A DNA stretch of 64,000 nucleotides from Arenibacter aquaticus (lineage in GTDB: Bacteria; Bacteroidota; Bacteroidia; Flavobacteriales; Flavobacteriaceae): contig NZ_RQPJ01000005.1 of NCBI RefSeq assembly GCF_003957295.1, forward strand, positions 180,261 to 244,260, read 5' to 3'. Each line of letters begins with the position of its first letter. Positions within the stretch are counted from its first letter, which is position 1. Of the stretch, positions 1 to 8,727 are shown one piece after another. A program made the translations under genes and the position numbers. The notes under the pieces are model-generated. The model did no database searches. It saw only the letters and a list, made by a program, of their open reading frames with translations, and was not told the origin of the DNA.

Positions 1-1449
1 AGTGATTTTGGAGGTATTCACAGAAACTGGGAAGAAGAACCTTCCCAAGTATTTTTGGGTATCACCCCTCTAAGCAATCCCGCCAAGGCCCCGGGATTAT
101 GGCAAAAACTAAAAATTCATTTTGAGGCCCCAAAATTTGATGGGGCCGGACAAAAAATTGCCAATGCCAAATTTGTAACGGTTGAATTAAACGGAGAATT
201 GATACACACCAATGTAGAGGTTCCCTTGCCTACCGGCGGCCCCATTTCCAAGGTTGAGACCGCAATGGGTCCTTTAATGATCCAAGGAGACCATGGTCCA
301 ATGGCTTTTAGGAACATAAAATATCAACTATTAAAGGATTCCGATGTTGCCTTGAAGCAGTTAGACTACATTAGCTATAAAGGGGATTTTAAAGGCTTGG
401 AAGATTTGGAAACTGCAGAAGGCAGTGAAAGAAAAAATGCCAAGTTAATTGATATCAATGCTACCAACGAAGAAGACCGTTATGGCATTGTATATAGCGG
501 TAAGATCAATATTCCTACGGCAGATGAATACACCTTTTCCGTTGGGTATACCGGTGGCATTAAATTTACCCTAGATGGTAAAGTGATTGCCGAGAACAAT
601 TCTTCCAGTGCCCAAGGGAACATGGAAAAAACCATAAGCCTAACACCGGGCGACCATTCTTTTACCTTAGCCAACATAAAAAACGCTGGTTGGAGGGCAC
701 CAAGGCTAGGTTTATCAATAGCAACCTCTAGCACCAACCCAAAAACCTTTCATACCTACGATTCCTACCCTCCAAGTATTAGTAGGGTGTCCCCTATTTT
801 GGTGAAGGCCGAAGCCACTCCTCGTTTGTTAAGGGGATTTGTAAATTTTAAAGGTGACCAAGAGCGTTTATCCCACACCATTGGAGTAGGTACACCTCAA
901 GGGCTGAATTATGTCTATGATCTGGGAGCAGGAAATCTCTTGGGCATGTGGCGCGGACAGTTTGTTGATGCTACCCCTATGTGGCATAGCCGGGGCAACG
1001 GGTCATTTAAACCCAATGGATCGGTACAATGGACCTTTTTAAACCAACCATTGGCAAGTCTCAAAGACCTTAACACCCCTTTCCCGAAAAGTAGTGATAA
1101 GGAAGATTTTAAAACACTAGGCTATTCCATAGACCCTGTAGACAAACTACCTGTCTTTAAATACACCTACAATGGCGTAGAGGTCAGCAACAAAGTCTAT
1201 CCAAATGACAAAAACACCCATTTAGTCAATGAAATTAATTTTTCAAACAACATGGTGCCTTCCGGGTATTATAAAATTGCTTCGGGCAAGGCCACTAAAT
1301 TGGCAGATGGGTCTTTTGACATAAACGATCACCAGTTCTACATAAATGTACTTTCAGGACAAGAGCCTATTATGCGAAGGGTCAATGACGAATCCGAGCT
1401 TTTGATTCCAGTAGATGGAAGCACTATTAAATACGAAATAATTTGGTAA
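1..1449 (+). CDS. DUF1080 / PA14-like secreted protein (5' end outside window)
   Basis: The reading frame is open from base 1, so the start lies upstream and only the C-terminal 482 residues are visible. The first ~110 residues match the end of a DUF1080 domain (3-keto-disaccharide hydrolase / laminarinase-like jelly-roll), including its typical closing motif GPLMIQGDHGPMAFRNIKY. Residues ~155-240 look like a PA14-type carbohydrate-binding beta-barrel (YSGKINIPTADEYTFSV, then LDGKVI). The remaining ~230 residues resemble the tail region of large secreted Bacteroidota proteins and I do not recognise a domain there. The protein is probably exported and acts on oxidised sugars, but the signal peptide would be off the window. 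It is 4 bp upstream of the cytochrome-linked dehydrogenase and is almost certainly co-transcribed with it. An in-frame TTG at 55 is not a credible start because it would cut the DUF1080 fold. Confidence 0.75.
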   Translation, partial: SDFGGIHRNWEEEPSQVFLGITPLSNPAKAPGLWQKLKIHFEAPKFDGAGQKIANAKFVTVELNGELIHTNVEVPLPTGGPISKVETAMGPLMIQGDHGPMAFRNIKYQLLKDSDVALKQLDYISYKGDFKGLEDLETAEGSERKNAKLIDINATNEEDRYGIVYSGKINIPTADEYTFSVGYTGGIKFTLDGKVIAENNSSSAQGNMEKTISLTPGDHSFTLANIKNAGWRAPRLGLSIATSSTNPKTFHTYDSYPPSISRVSPILVKAEATPRLLRGFVNFKGDQERLSHTIGVGTPQGLNYVYDLGAGNLLGMWRGQFVDATPMWHSRGNGSFKPNGSVQWTFLNQPLASLKDLNTPFPKSSDKEDFKTLGYSIDPVDKLPVFKYTYNGVEVSNKVYPNDKNTHLVNEINFSNNMVPSGYYKIASGKATKLADGSFDINDHQFYINVLSGQEPIMRRVNDESELLIPVDGSTIKYEIIW

Positions 1450-1453
1450 TAAA

Positions 1454-3397
1454 ATGAAAAGCATACACAACAATACAATCATATCGGTAAAAACATTTGT
1501 GTTCATCACATGTATGTTCCTATCAACCCTTTTAACGGCACAACAAACCGTAACAGAGGACGACTACTACAGATTAACCACTATACCCACTCCGGAAGGA
1601 ATTAAGTTAGAAGGAGGAGGGGTATTATCTCTTCCCAATGGGAAATTGGCAGTATGCACCAGAAGGGGCGATGTTTGGATCATTGAAAACCCAGCCATGT
1701 CCAACGGCCTACAGCCCACCTTTACAAAATTCGCCTCGGGATTACATGAACCTTTAGGTCTTGTGTTCCATGACCAAGCCTTATATACCGCCCAAAGGGG
1801 GGAGTTGACCAAACTAAAGGACAACAATGGCGACGGCATTGCAGACGAATATAAAACCATATACGCCTGGCCACTTTCTACCCATTATCACGAATATTCC
1901 TTTGGCCCCATATTGGCCCCTGACAATTCATTTTTTGTAACGGCCAATGTTGCCTTTGGAAACGAAGAATGGTGGAGAGGTGAAAGTAGAGTGCCATGGA
2001 GAGCGTGGACCATGAAGATCACAGAGGATGGAAAAATGGAACCGTGGGCTACCGGGATGCGTTCCCCTGCTGGCTATGGTATGGTTGGAGACGAACTTTT
2101 CTATACGGACAACCAAGGCGACTGGGTAGGTTCCGGAGCTATTTGGCACCTTCCCAAAGGCGCCTTTACCGGGCATCCCGCCGGCCTAAGATGGACAGGC
2201 CATAAAGATTCCCCCATCCAATTAACAGAGGAGGTGTTTTATAGCAAATTAGACAAAAGGCAAGTCAAGAAAAATGGCCGATATGTAAAACCCGAAAATA
2301 TCAGGGACGAGGAGAACCCCGATTTTGCTTATGAACTAAAAAAATCTTTTCCCGAATTACAATTACCGGCCGTAATATTACCGCATGGTATCTTAGGTAT
2401 ATCCAATTCAGAAATTAAGGTAGACAAGACCCAAGGTAAATTTGGACCTTTTAGCGGCCAATTACTGGTTGGGGATATGGGACAGAGCAAGATTATGCGA
2501 GTTGTTCTCGAAAAAGTAAAAGGAGAATACCAAGGTGTAGCCTTCGATTTCCGTACCGGTTTCCAATCTGGGGTAATGCGTATGGATTTTGACAACGAAG
2601 GAAGGCTTTTTGTTGGTGAAACCAATAGGGGCTGGGGATCTGCCGGAACCACCAATTCTGGTTTGGAATACTTAAGCTGGACAGGTAAAACGCCATTTGA
2701 AATGAAAACGGTAAGCGCCATGCCAGATGGCTTTGAAATAGAATTCACCCTTCCAGTAGATAAGGCATCTGCCGAAGATCTGGATTCCTATTTTGGCAAA
2801 AGTTACATTTATAAATACCATGCCGCCTACGGCAGCCCACAGACCAATATTGAAGAAATAAAGATAAAAGGGGTCAAGGTTAGTGAAGACGGAATGAAAG
2901 TAAGGGTTGTAATAGACAATCTTAGACAATACTACGTACACGAAATAATATTGCCCGGAGTAAAGGCCAAGGAATCTGGAAATACCATCCTGCACCCAAC
3001 ATTATATTATACACTCAACAATATTCCTGAAGGGGCCACAGTACCGGTTTCCGAACTTTCTACCAAACGCAGCAGCCTGCTTAAGAAAGCCGTAGCTGTA
3101 AAAAAAGCAGCCCCTAAAAAAGCAAGTAAGACCAAAACGGTATTATCCGATGCGGAAGTACAGCCTTTATTGATGACCAACACCTGCGTTGCCTGTCACC
3201 ATAAAAACAAAAGGGTTGTAGGGCCTTCCTTTACCGAAGTTGCAAAACGGGGCTATAGCAATGAGGAAATAGTATCCCTTATATATAATCCCCAGCCGAA
3301 AAACTGGCCGGAGTATGCCACCCCCATGGCGCCTATGCCCCATGTACCCAAGGAAGAAGCCTTAAAAATTGCAGGCTGGATCAACTCCTTAAAGTAA
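1454..3397 (+). CDS. Sorbosone dehydrogenase-like beta-propeller with C-terminal cytochrome c
   Basis: This 647-residue protein starts with a signal peptide (hydrophobic residues ~12-28, cleavage near LLTAQQ). Residues ~40-420 resemble the six-bladed propeller of PQQ-type L-sorbosone/glucose dehydrogenases (DGIADEYKTIY, FRTGFQSGVMRMDF). A Lys/Ala-rich linker (~545-565) leads to a small c-type cytochrome domain with the haem site CVACH at residues 578-582 and a candidate Met ligand in YATPMAPMP. Proteins of this type oxidise sugars or related polyols in the periplasm and pass electrons to the respiratory chain. The substrate cannot be told from sequence. The gene lies 4 bp after the DUF1080 gene, and this pairing is common in Bacteroidota sugar-oxidation operons. 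The operon ends at the hairpin immediately downstream. Confidence 0.82.
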   Translation: MKSIHNNTIISVKTFVFITCMFLSTLLTAQQTVTEDDYYRLTTIPTPEGIKLEGGGVLSLPNGKLAVCTRRGDVWIIENPAMSNGLQPTFTKFASGLHEPLGLVFHDQALYTAQRGELTKLKDNNGDGIADEYKTIYAWPLSTHYHEYSFGPILAPDNSFFVTANVAFGNEEWWRGESRVPWRAWTMKITEDGKMEPWATGMRSPAGYGMVGDELFYTDNQGDWVGSGAIWHLPKGAFTGHPAGLRWTGHKDSPIQLTEEVFYSKLDKRQVKKNGRYVKPENIRDEENPDFAYELKKSFPELQLPAVILPHGILGISNSEIKVDKTQGKFGPFSGQLLVGDMGQSKIMRVVLEKVKGEYQGVAFDFRTGFQSGVMRMDFDNEGRLFVGETNRGWGSAGTTNSGLEYLSWTGKTPFEMKTVSAMPDGFEIEFTLPVDKASAEDLDSYFGKSYIYKYHAAYGSPQTNIEEIKIKGVKVSEDGMKVRVVIDNLRQYYVHEIILPGVKAKESGNTILHPTLYYTLNNIPEGATVPVSELSTKRSSLLKKAVAVKKAAPKKASKTKTVLSDAEVQPLLMTNTCVACHHKNKRVVGPSFTEVAKRGYSNEEIVSLIYNPQPKNWPEYATPMAPMPHVPKEEALKIAGWINSLK

Positions 3398-3417
3398 CAC
3401 TTACCTAATATGTATAA

Positions 3418-3459
3418 AAAAAGCGGTTCAACAAGATTTTATCTATTGAACCGCTTTTT
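3418..3459. terminator. Bidirectional rho-independent terminator
   Basis: AAAAAGCGGTTCAA at 3418-3431 pairs perfectly with TTGAACCGCTTTTT at 3446-3459 around a 14-nt loop. The A-run on one side and T-run on the other let it work on both strands. It lies between the convergent cytochrome gene and the EboA-like gene and probably serves both. Confidence 0.85.
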
Positions 3460-3478
3460 CTATGTAAAGGCATAAAAC

Positions 3479-4336
3479 CTATTCTTTTATTTGCTCCCAA
3501 GTAATGGAACCTTCCTGAATTCCCTTTTCCAGTTCTGGAAATTGCTGTAGCAAATCCTTTGCCTCGGACAAATTGGAATTATAACAACATAATGCCGCTG
3601 CCTTTTTTTCGGCCATATTATCACTTGCCAGTAGCTTTTTCATATCCTGTAAAAGACCTTGGTCCATATAATTGCTCACCGGCCTCCAAAAATGTGGGTC
3701 GATTTCCCGTGATGCCGCCCAGCGCTCATGGGCATAATCCGAGATGATACGCGCCAACTCCTTGTTCGCCCTTTTATCTACCTGCTCAATAGCGGTAAGA
3801 TCTTGCTGCATAAAGGCCGCCTTAAGGTACATTTGATTCCATTGTTGTTCGTTAAAATACAATGCCGGATAAGGATTATTCAAGGCAATGGCATCAAAAA
3901 CAGTTGAAATATTTGTTCTTAGGGCCTCTACCGCCTGGGCCTTATAATTTTCAGGGTTGGGAAGCAAGACCAAAAACTTTAAAAAAGTCTCCATCTCACT
4001 TTTGTCCGCAACCTCAATTATATTGGCCACCTTGGGCTTAAAAAATTCCTCCTTGGCTTTCAATACCTTAAAGAGCAAATAAATTCTACCTATCTGCTGT
4101 AAATTGGCCTCCTGAATACCCAGGTAATTCCTTAAGCTATCACTGTCCTCTGGAAGGGACAGTTTGGCCGTTGTATTGATTTTAGTAGGTACTAGACTAT
4201 AGGTTAGATACAAATCCTTAGTGGATTCGGTTTCCACAATGCTCTTAATTTTAGACAACAACCAAGCCTTATTTTCCTCACTTACATTATCCTCCAAAAT
4301 TTTTAACAGTTTGGAACCTACATTTTGAAATAACAT
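3479..4336 (-). CDS. EboA-domain protein, solitary
   Basis: A 285-residue, mostly helical cytosolic protein without signal peptide. I recognise the EboA family from the conserved block NPYPALYFNEQQWNQMYLK (residues ~154-172) and the segment RANKELARIISDYAHERWAA (~188-207). EboA belongs to the eboABCDEF cluster, reported to help move precursor metabolites such as the scytonemin monomer from cytoplasm to periplasm; the role of EboA itself is unknown. The other ebo genes (TatD-like hydrolase, UbiA-type prenyltransferase, dehydroquinate synthase-like, EboE, EboF) are not adjacent here. The gene sits between a terminator and the divergent miaE, so it is a single-gene unit. The family call rests on motif memory rather than on a search. 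Confidence 0.7.
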   Translation of the reverse strand: MLFQNVGSKLLKILEDNVSEENKAWLLSKIKSIVETESTKDLYLTYSLVPTKINTTAKLSLPEDSDSLRNYLGIQEANLQQIGRIYLLFKVLKAKEEFFKPKVANIIEVADKSEMETFLKFLVLLPNPENYKAQAVEALRTNISTVFDAIALNNPYPALYFNEQQWNQMYLKAAFMQQDLTAIEQVDKRANKELARIISDYAHERWAASREIDPHFWRPVSNYMDQGLLQDMKKLLASDNMAEKKAAALCCYNSNLSEAKDLLQQFPELEKGIQEGSITWEQIKE

Positions 4337-4483
4337 ATTACTATTAATTTATTTATTGTTAGCCAATATTTAATGACAGCAGAGCAGTTCCTCAGGTCCT
4401 TAAAAAAACCTATGCCTCCCGCGCCACGCCCTAAATATAAAACTATATCATTAATATCTTATGTGGGTTTATACTATTCTTTC

Positions 4484-4491
4484 TATTTTTG
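4484..4491 (+). promoter_or_regulatory. Candidate -7 box for miaE
   Basis: TATTTTTG fits the Bacteroidota -7 consensus TAnnTTTG. It lies ~90 bp before the ATG at 4581 and predicts a transcript starting near 4498. No TTG is found at the usual -33 spacing. If real, it rules out a translation start at 4461. Confidence 0.4.
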
Positions 4492-4580
4492 AAGTGGAAA
4501 AAATACTATTAGCCCTTTTTAATGCGGCCTACCCCTTAAAATGTATACGCTGCCGGAGGGGTATTATTAAGATAAATACT

Positions 4581-5162
4581 ATGTTAGGTTTAAAATTGCC
4601 CACAGACCCTAGATGGGTCAATATTGTAGAAAAGAATATTGACGAAATATTGACAGATCACGCCTATTGTGAACAAAAGGCGGCGAGTACTGCTATTTCC
4701 TTGATCGTAAGTTTTCCTGAATACACAGAACTCACTCAAGAAATGATAGCACTATCCCGTGAGGAAATGGGCCATTTTAAGATGGTACACGACCGTATTT
4801 TAGCAAGGGGAAAAACCCTTGGTAGGGATAGAAAGGATGAATATGTGGTTGCCCTGTTAAAATTCTTTCCAAAAGGGGGCAGTAGAACAACACAATTGAT
4901 ACACAGACTTTTATATGCCGCTTTGATAGAAGCCCGTAGCTGTGAACGTTTTAGACTTTTATCGGAACAATTGCAAGACAAAGAACTTGCGGAATTCTAT
5001 CATAAATTAATGGTAAGCGAAGCCGGCCATTACACCATGTTCTTAAATTTTGCCCGTAAATATGGAGACCGACAGGAAGTGGACAAAAAATGGGATGAAT
5101 TGCTGACCTATGAAGCCTCTATTATGGAGGATTTGGGCAACAAGGAAACTGTACACGGATAA
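4581..5162 (+). CDS. miaE: tRNA-(ms2io6A37)-hydroxylase
   Basis: A 193-residue ferritin-like di-iron monooxygenase that hydroxylates the isopentenyl group of ms2i6A37 in tRNAs reading U-starting codons. The expected iron ligands are visible: a Glu in YCEQKA, ExxH in REEMGHF, a Glu in IEARSCERF and a second ExxH in SEAGHYTMF. I chose the ATG at 4581 (MLGLKLPTDPRW), where family members usually start. The frame stays open back to 4461, but those 40 extra residues are Cys/Leu-rich, do not resemble the family and would begin upstream of the candidate promoter. The gene is divergent from the EboA-like gene and convergent with ppx. Confidence 0.88.
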   Translation: MLGLKLPTDPRWVNIVEKNIDEILTDHAYCEQKAASTAISLIVSFPEYTELTQEMIALSREEMGHFKMVHDRILARGKTLGRDRKDEYVVALLKFFPKGGSRTTQLIHRLLYAALIEARSCERFRLLSEQLQDKELAEFYHKLMVSEAGHYTMFLNFARKYGDRQEVDKKWDELLTYEASIMEDLGNKETVHG

Positions 5163-5209
5163 AGTAATTTGGTCATAGCTTGGAAACAGGGTTTATAAAA
5201 CCAAATTTC

Positions 5210-6097
5210 TCAATTATCTGATTGGTAGAGGGTTTTTATGATGCCATCGGACAAGCCAATTTTGGGAACATGGATTTTCTTGGCCCCTATCCATTTTGCG
5301 GAGGAAACAAATATCTGGGTTGCCGGAATAATAACATCTGCCCTATCCGGATTAAGTCCCAGTTCAGAGATCCGCTCCTCATAGGTGAGACTGGTTAAAA
5401 AATGATATTGGGCCTTTAGCCATATATAAGACAGGGACTCACCTTCTTTTCTCCCGGACATCTTATGCAATTTATTGATATTTCCCCCAGAACCTATAAT
5501 GGACAGGTTGGGCAGACCTTTTACGTTCTTCTTTAACCAGTTCTCCAATTCTTGCCAAAGCTCCTCACTCACCATATCGTTCAAAAGCCTTACCGTTCCA
5601 ATCTTAAAGGATTGTGATATTTTTATTTTTCCTTCCGTAAAAACAGTAAATTCCGTACTGCCTCCACCTACGTCTATATAAAGATAGGACTCCTCTTTCC
5701 GAATAAGCTTCTTAAGATCTGTAGAAGCTATAATGGAAGCCTCCCGCTTCCCATCTATCAACTGTATTTCTACTCCGGAAGCTTCGTATAGATTATGTAT
5801 CACCTCAAGACCATTTTGGGCCTCTCGCATGGCCGAAGTGGCACAGGCCATATATTTTTCAACACCATGCACTTCCATAAGCAGCTTAAAAGCCTTCATG
5901 GCACTTAATAGGCGTTCCTCATTGCGCTGTGAAATACCTCCGTTCTTAAAAACATCCTCTCCCAGGCGTATGGGCAACCTGACCAATGCACTTTTTCTAA
6001 AAAGGGTCTCTTTGCCCTCTTCTTCTATAACATTGTGTGTCAACAGCCTTATGGCATTGGATCCAATATCTATTGCAGCATATTTCCTAACTTTCAA
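5210..6097 (-). CDS. ppx: Exopolyphosphatase / Ppx-GppA family phosphatase
   Basis: A 295-residue protein with the ASKHA fold of Ppx/GppA: phosphate-1 loop AAIDIGSNAIRLL near the N terminus and phosphate-2 motif YIDVGGGSTEF around residue 140. It should hydrolyse terminal phosphate from polyphosphate, or the 5' phosphate of pppGpp; sequence alone does not separate these. It is the short two-domain form without the C-terminal HD-like domain of E. coli Ppx. It is the last gene of the pdxH-sixA-ppk1-ppx strand run, 12 bp after ppk1, so the same transcript would encode polyphosphate synthesis and breakdown. The pairing favours polyphosphate as substrate. Confidence 0.88.
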   Translation of the reverse strand: MKVRKYAAIDIGSNAIRLLTHNVIEEEGKETLFRKSALVRLPIRLGEDVFKNGGISQRNEERLLSAMKAFKLLMEVHGVEKYMACATSAMREAQNGLEVIHNLYEASGVEIQLIDGKREASIIASTDLKKLIRKEESYLYIDVGGGSTEFTVFTEGKIKISQSFKIGTVRLLNDMVSEELWQELENWLKKNVKGLPNLSIIGSGGNINKLHKMSGRKEGESLSYIWLKAQYHFLTSLTYEERISELGLNPDRADVIIPATQIFVSSAKWIGAKKIHVPKIGLSDGIIKTLYQSDN

Positions 6098-6109
6098 ATC
6101 AGGGCAAGT

Positions 6110-8188
6110 TTATGAATTCAATTTATTAAGGTAGTAATCATAAGTGGCAAATTGCGATCTCACCTTGGTGTTATTATTTTTCCTATAGGCATTATCCTGC
6201 TTATCGGAAAAGACCCGTGCCTTTATATTATCACGCCAGGAAATTTCAAAGGTATCCAACAATTCCTGCTTCACATCCTCATCGTATATGGGCACACCAA
6301 CCTCTACCCTATAGTCCAAGTTTCTGGTCATCCAATCCGCAGAGGAAATATACACTTTGGTGTCTCCGTCATTACCAAAAATAAATACCCGTGGATGCTC
6401 CAGAAATTTATCTACCACACTTATGGCCTCAATATTTTCACTCATCCCTTTCACTCCGGGTATCAAACAACAGACACCTCTTATTATCAGTTGGATCTTG
6501 ACCCCTGCATTACTGGCTTCATACAGTTTATCTACCATTTTATAGGAGGTAAAACTGTTCATTTTTATTTTTATAAACGCCTCTTTACCAGCTTTGGCAT
6601 TTTGAATCTCCTTATCTATCAATTTTTTAAATACATTTTTGGTATAATGGGGAGATACAATGAGATGCTTGTACTTATTGATCTTATAAGTTGTTTCAAA
6701 GAAATCGAAAACCTTATTAAGCTCCTTTAAAATACCATCATGGGCCGTGAACAAAGTATAATCTGTATATATTCGGGCGGTAGCTTCGTTAAAGTTCCCC
6801 GTACTAACAAAACCGTAGCGTTTAATTTGGTTATCCTCTTCCCTTTCTATCAGACATATTTTGCTGTGTACCTTTAACCCGCGCACTCCAAAAATAAGTT
6901 TCACCCCTTCGGACTGCAATAATTCTGCATATTCAATATTGGCCTGTTCATCAAATCTGGCCTGTAATTCTATTTGTACCGTTACCTGCTTTCCGTTTTT
7001 TACGGCGTTGATCAAGGAGGCCGCCACCTGCGAATTATCTGCCAATCTATATACGGTAATCTTGATACTTCTTACTTTGGGGTCCAAGGCCGCCTCCCTT
7101 AAGAACCTAATTATATAAGAGAAAGTTTGATACGGAGTATACTGCAAAAAGTCCTTTTCGGAAACCTTTTCAATAAGGCTCCCCTCCTTAGAAATGCCTT
7201 TTATAGGCAAAGGGGTTATCTTATCGTACATTAAATCATTTCTTCCTAAACTGGGAAAGCCCATATAATCCCTTCGATTATGATACCTTCCTCCAGGAAT
7301 AACGCTATCGGTATCCTCTATGTCCATTTTTTCCTTTAGGAAGTCCAACGTATCCTTACCTATACTTTTATCATAGACAAACCTAACTGGATCACTGATC
7401 TTACGGTGCTCTACACTAGAGGATATTTTCTCAATAAAACTTTTACTAAGATCGTTATCCATGTCCAACTCCGCATCCCTTGTTATTTTGATCATATGGG
7501 CCGAGACAGACTCATAATCGAACATATTGAATATGCTCCCCAAATTGTATCTAATGAGGTCATCCAATATGATTATATAATTTTTATCACCCTCCTTGGG
7601 CAGAACAACAAACCGATCTATCCCTTTGGGTATCTCTATCAGGGCATAGCGCTTTTCGGTTTCGGCCGAGGCGTCACCTGGTTGCTTCTTTAAAATTAAT
7701 TTTACGGCCAAATAAGCGGCCGTATCCTTTAACATGGGAAAGCCCACAAGATCATTTAAAATTATGGTCATAAGGACCGGGCTAACCTTTTCTATAAAAT
7801 AATTCTTGATAAAGGCACACTGGGATTCCGTTATTTTAGATTCGTTGACCAAGAAAATATTCTGGGTCTCCAATTCCTTTTCAATATCACTCAGTATTTT
7901 TAAACTTTTGGTCTGCTGCTTAATAACTATATCAGTAATTTCTTCGAGCAGATCTTTTGCAGTCTCACCTCCCAAAACACTTTTACCTGTTCTACCGGCT
8001 TCTACTATACGCTTTACCGTAGCATATCTAACTTTGAAGAATTCATCTAGATTATTGGAGAAAATACCCAAAAATCGCAGTCGCTCTATTAAAGGAACAT
8101 TCTTGTCCGCACTTTCCTGCAAGACCCTTTCATTAAAACTTAACCAACTTATTTCTCTATTTACATATTGATTTTTATTTTTAATCAT
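6110..8188 (-). CDS. ppk1: Polyphosphate kinase 1
   Basis: A 692-residue PPK1, the usual family length, which reversibly transfers the ATP gamma-phosphate onto polyphosphate. The N-terminal motif NREISWLSFNERVLQE opens the protein. The central part has the family motifs ITVYRLADNSQVAASL and ARFDEQANIEYA. The autophosphorylated histidine is expected at H441 in LKVHSKICLIE, and FVSTGNFNEATARIYTDY carries a conserved phosphate-binding motif. PPK1 is normally associated with the inner face of the membrane. Its ATG overlaps the TGA of sixA (ATGA at 8185-8188), which suggests translational coupling. Large antisense frames inside this gene are shadows. Confidence 0.96.
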   Translation of the reverse strand: MIKNKNQYVNREISWLSFNERVLQESADKNVPLIERLRFLGIFSNNLDEFFKVRYATVKRIVEAGRTGKSVLGGETAKDLLEEITDIVIKQQTKSLKILSDIEKELETQNIFLVNESKITESQCAFIKNYFIEKVSPVLMTIILNDLVGFPMLKDTAAYLAVKLILKKQPGDASAETEKRYALIEIPKGIDRFVVLPKEGDKNYIIILDDLIRYNLGSIFNMFDYESVSAHMIKITRDAELDMDNDLSKSFIEKISSSVEHRKISDPVRFVYDKSIGKDTLDFLKEKMDIEDTDSVIPGGRYHNRRDYMGFPSLGRNDLMYDKITPLPIKGISKEGSLIEKVSEKDFLQYTPYQTFSYIIRFLREAALDPKVRSIKITVYRLADNSQVAASLINAVKNGKQVTVQIELQARFDEQANIEYAELLQSEGVKLIFGVRGLKVHSKICLIEREEDNQIKRYGFVSTGNFNEATARIYTDYTLFTAHDGILKELNKVFDFFETTYKINKYKHLIVSPHYTKNVFKKLIDKEIQNAKAGKEAFIKIKMNSFTSYKMVDKLYEASNAGVKIQLIIRGVCCLIPGVKGMSENIEAISVVDKFLEHPRVFIFGNDGDTKVYISSADWMTRNLDYRVEVGVPIYDEDVKQELLDTFEISWRDNIKARVFSDKQDNAYRKNNNTKVRSQFATYDYYLNKLNS

Positions 8189-8673
8189 TCTTTTATTTGT
8201 TTTGGAAAAAGTGTCCGTACTGTTGTTCCTTTAACTACAGCACTCCAATCGTTTGTGTCAAAATCTATTTGTACCAATCCACTTGTGGGAACGTTGTCAA
8301 TATACAGGTTTCCCAAGGAATTAGCAATATGGGTAAAGGCCTCGTTATGGCCAAAAATCACAACAGTATCATAATTATTGTTCAATTGTTTAATAAAGCT
8401 GCCTACAGCCTCCCCTGAAAAATCATACAGTTTATTTGAAAGCTCAAAATTATCCAAAGGAAAGTTTAGGGTCCTCAAAAAAATCATGGCCGTATGCAGC
8501 GCCCTATTGGCCGGACTGGAATAGGCTGCGTCCAAATGAATTGAATTGGCCATAAAGGCCTTTACCACCTTATGTACATCCTTTATACCCTTTTCCTTTA
8601 AGGGTCTATCCTTATCGGAAACACTGTATTCCCAGGACGATTTTCCGTGCCTTACCAAGATTATCGTTTTCAT
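8185..8673 (-). CDS. sixA: SixA-like phosphohistidine phosphatase
   Basis: A 162-residue histidine-phosphatase-superfamily protein. The catalytic RHG motif is at the very N terminus (ILVRHGKSSW), and the second catalytic histidine is probably in VVIFGHNEAFTHIAN. This small single-domain form matches SixA, which removes phosphate from phosphohistidine (HPt domains, PTS NPr in enterobacteria). I chose the ATG at 8673, because starting at 8712 adds 13 residues before the family's conserved start. The stop codon overlaps the ppk1 start. PPK1 works through a phosphohistidine, so the coupling is suggestive, but no target is shown by the sequence. Confidence 0.8.
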   Translation of the reverse strand: MKTIILVRHGKSSWEYSVSDKDRPLKEKGIKDVHKVVKAFMANSIHLDAAYSSPANRALHTAMIFLRTLNFPLDNFELSNKLYDFSGEAVGSFIKQLNNNYDTVVIFGHNEAFTHIANSLGNLYIDNVPTSGLVQIDFDTNDWSAVVKGTTVRTLFPKQIKE

Positions 8674-8727
8674 TTCCTTGCTGTTAATTATTGATAACGT
8701 TCTGCTATTCAAATAGGAACTACTTTT

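Noticed and set aside
4461..4580. 40-residue N-terminal extension of MiaE
   Set aside because: The residues are not family-like, and a candidate -7 box at 4484-4491 lies inside the stretch. ATG 4581 gives the standard N terminus.
6152..6730. 192-codon open frame antisense to ppk1
   Set aside because: It is a shadow of a clear, full-length PPK1, has aromatic-rich composition without domain features, and has no promoter of its own.
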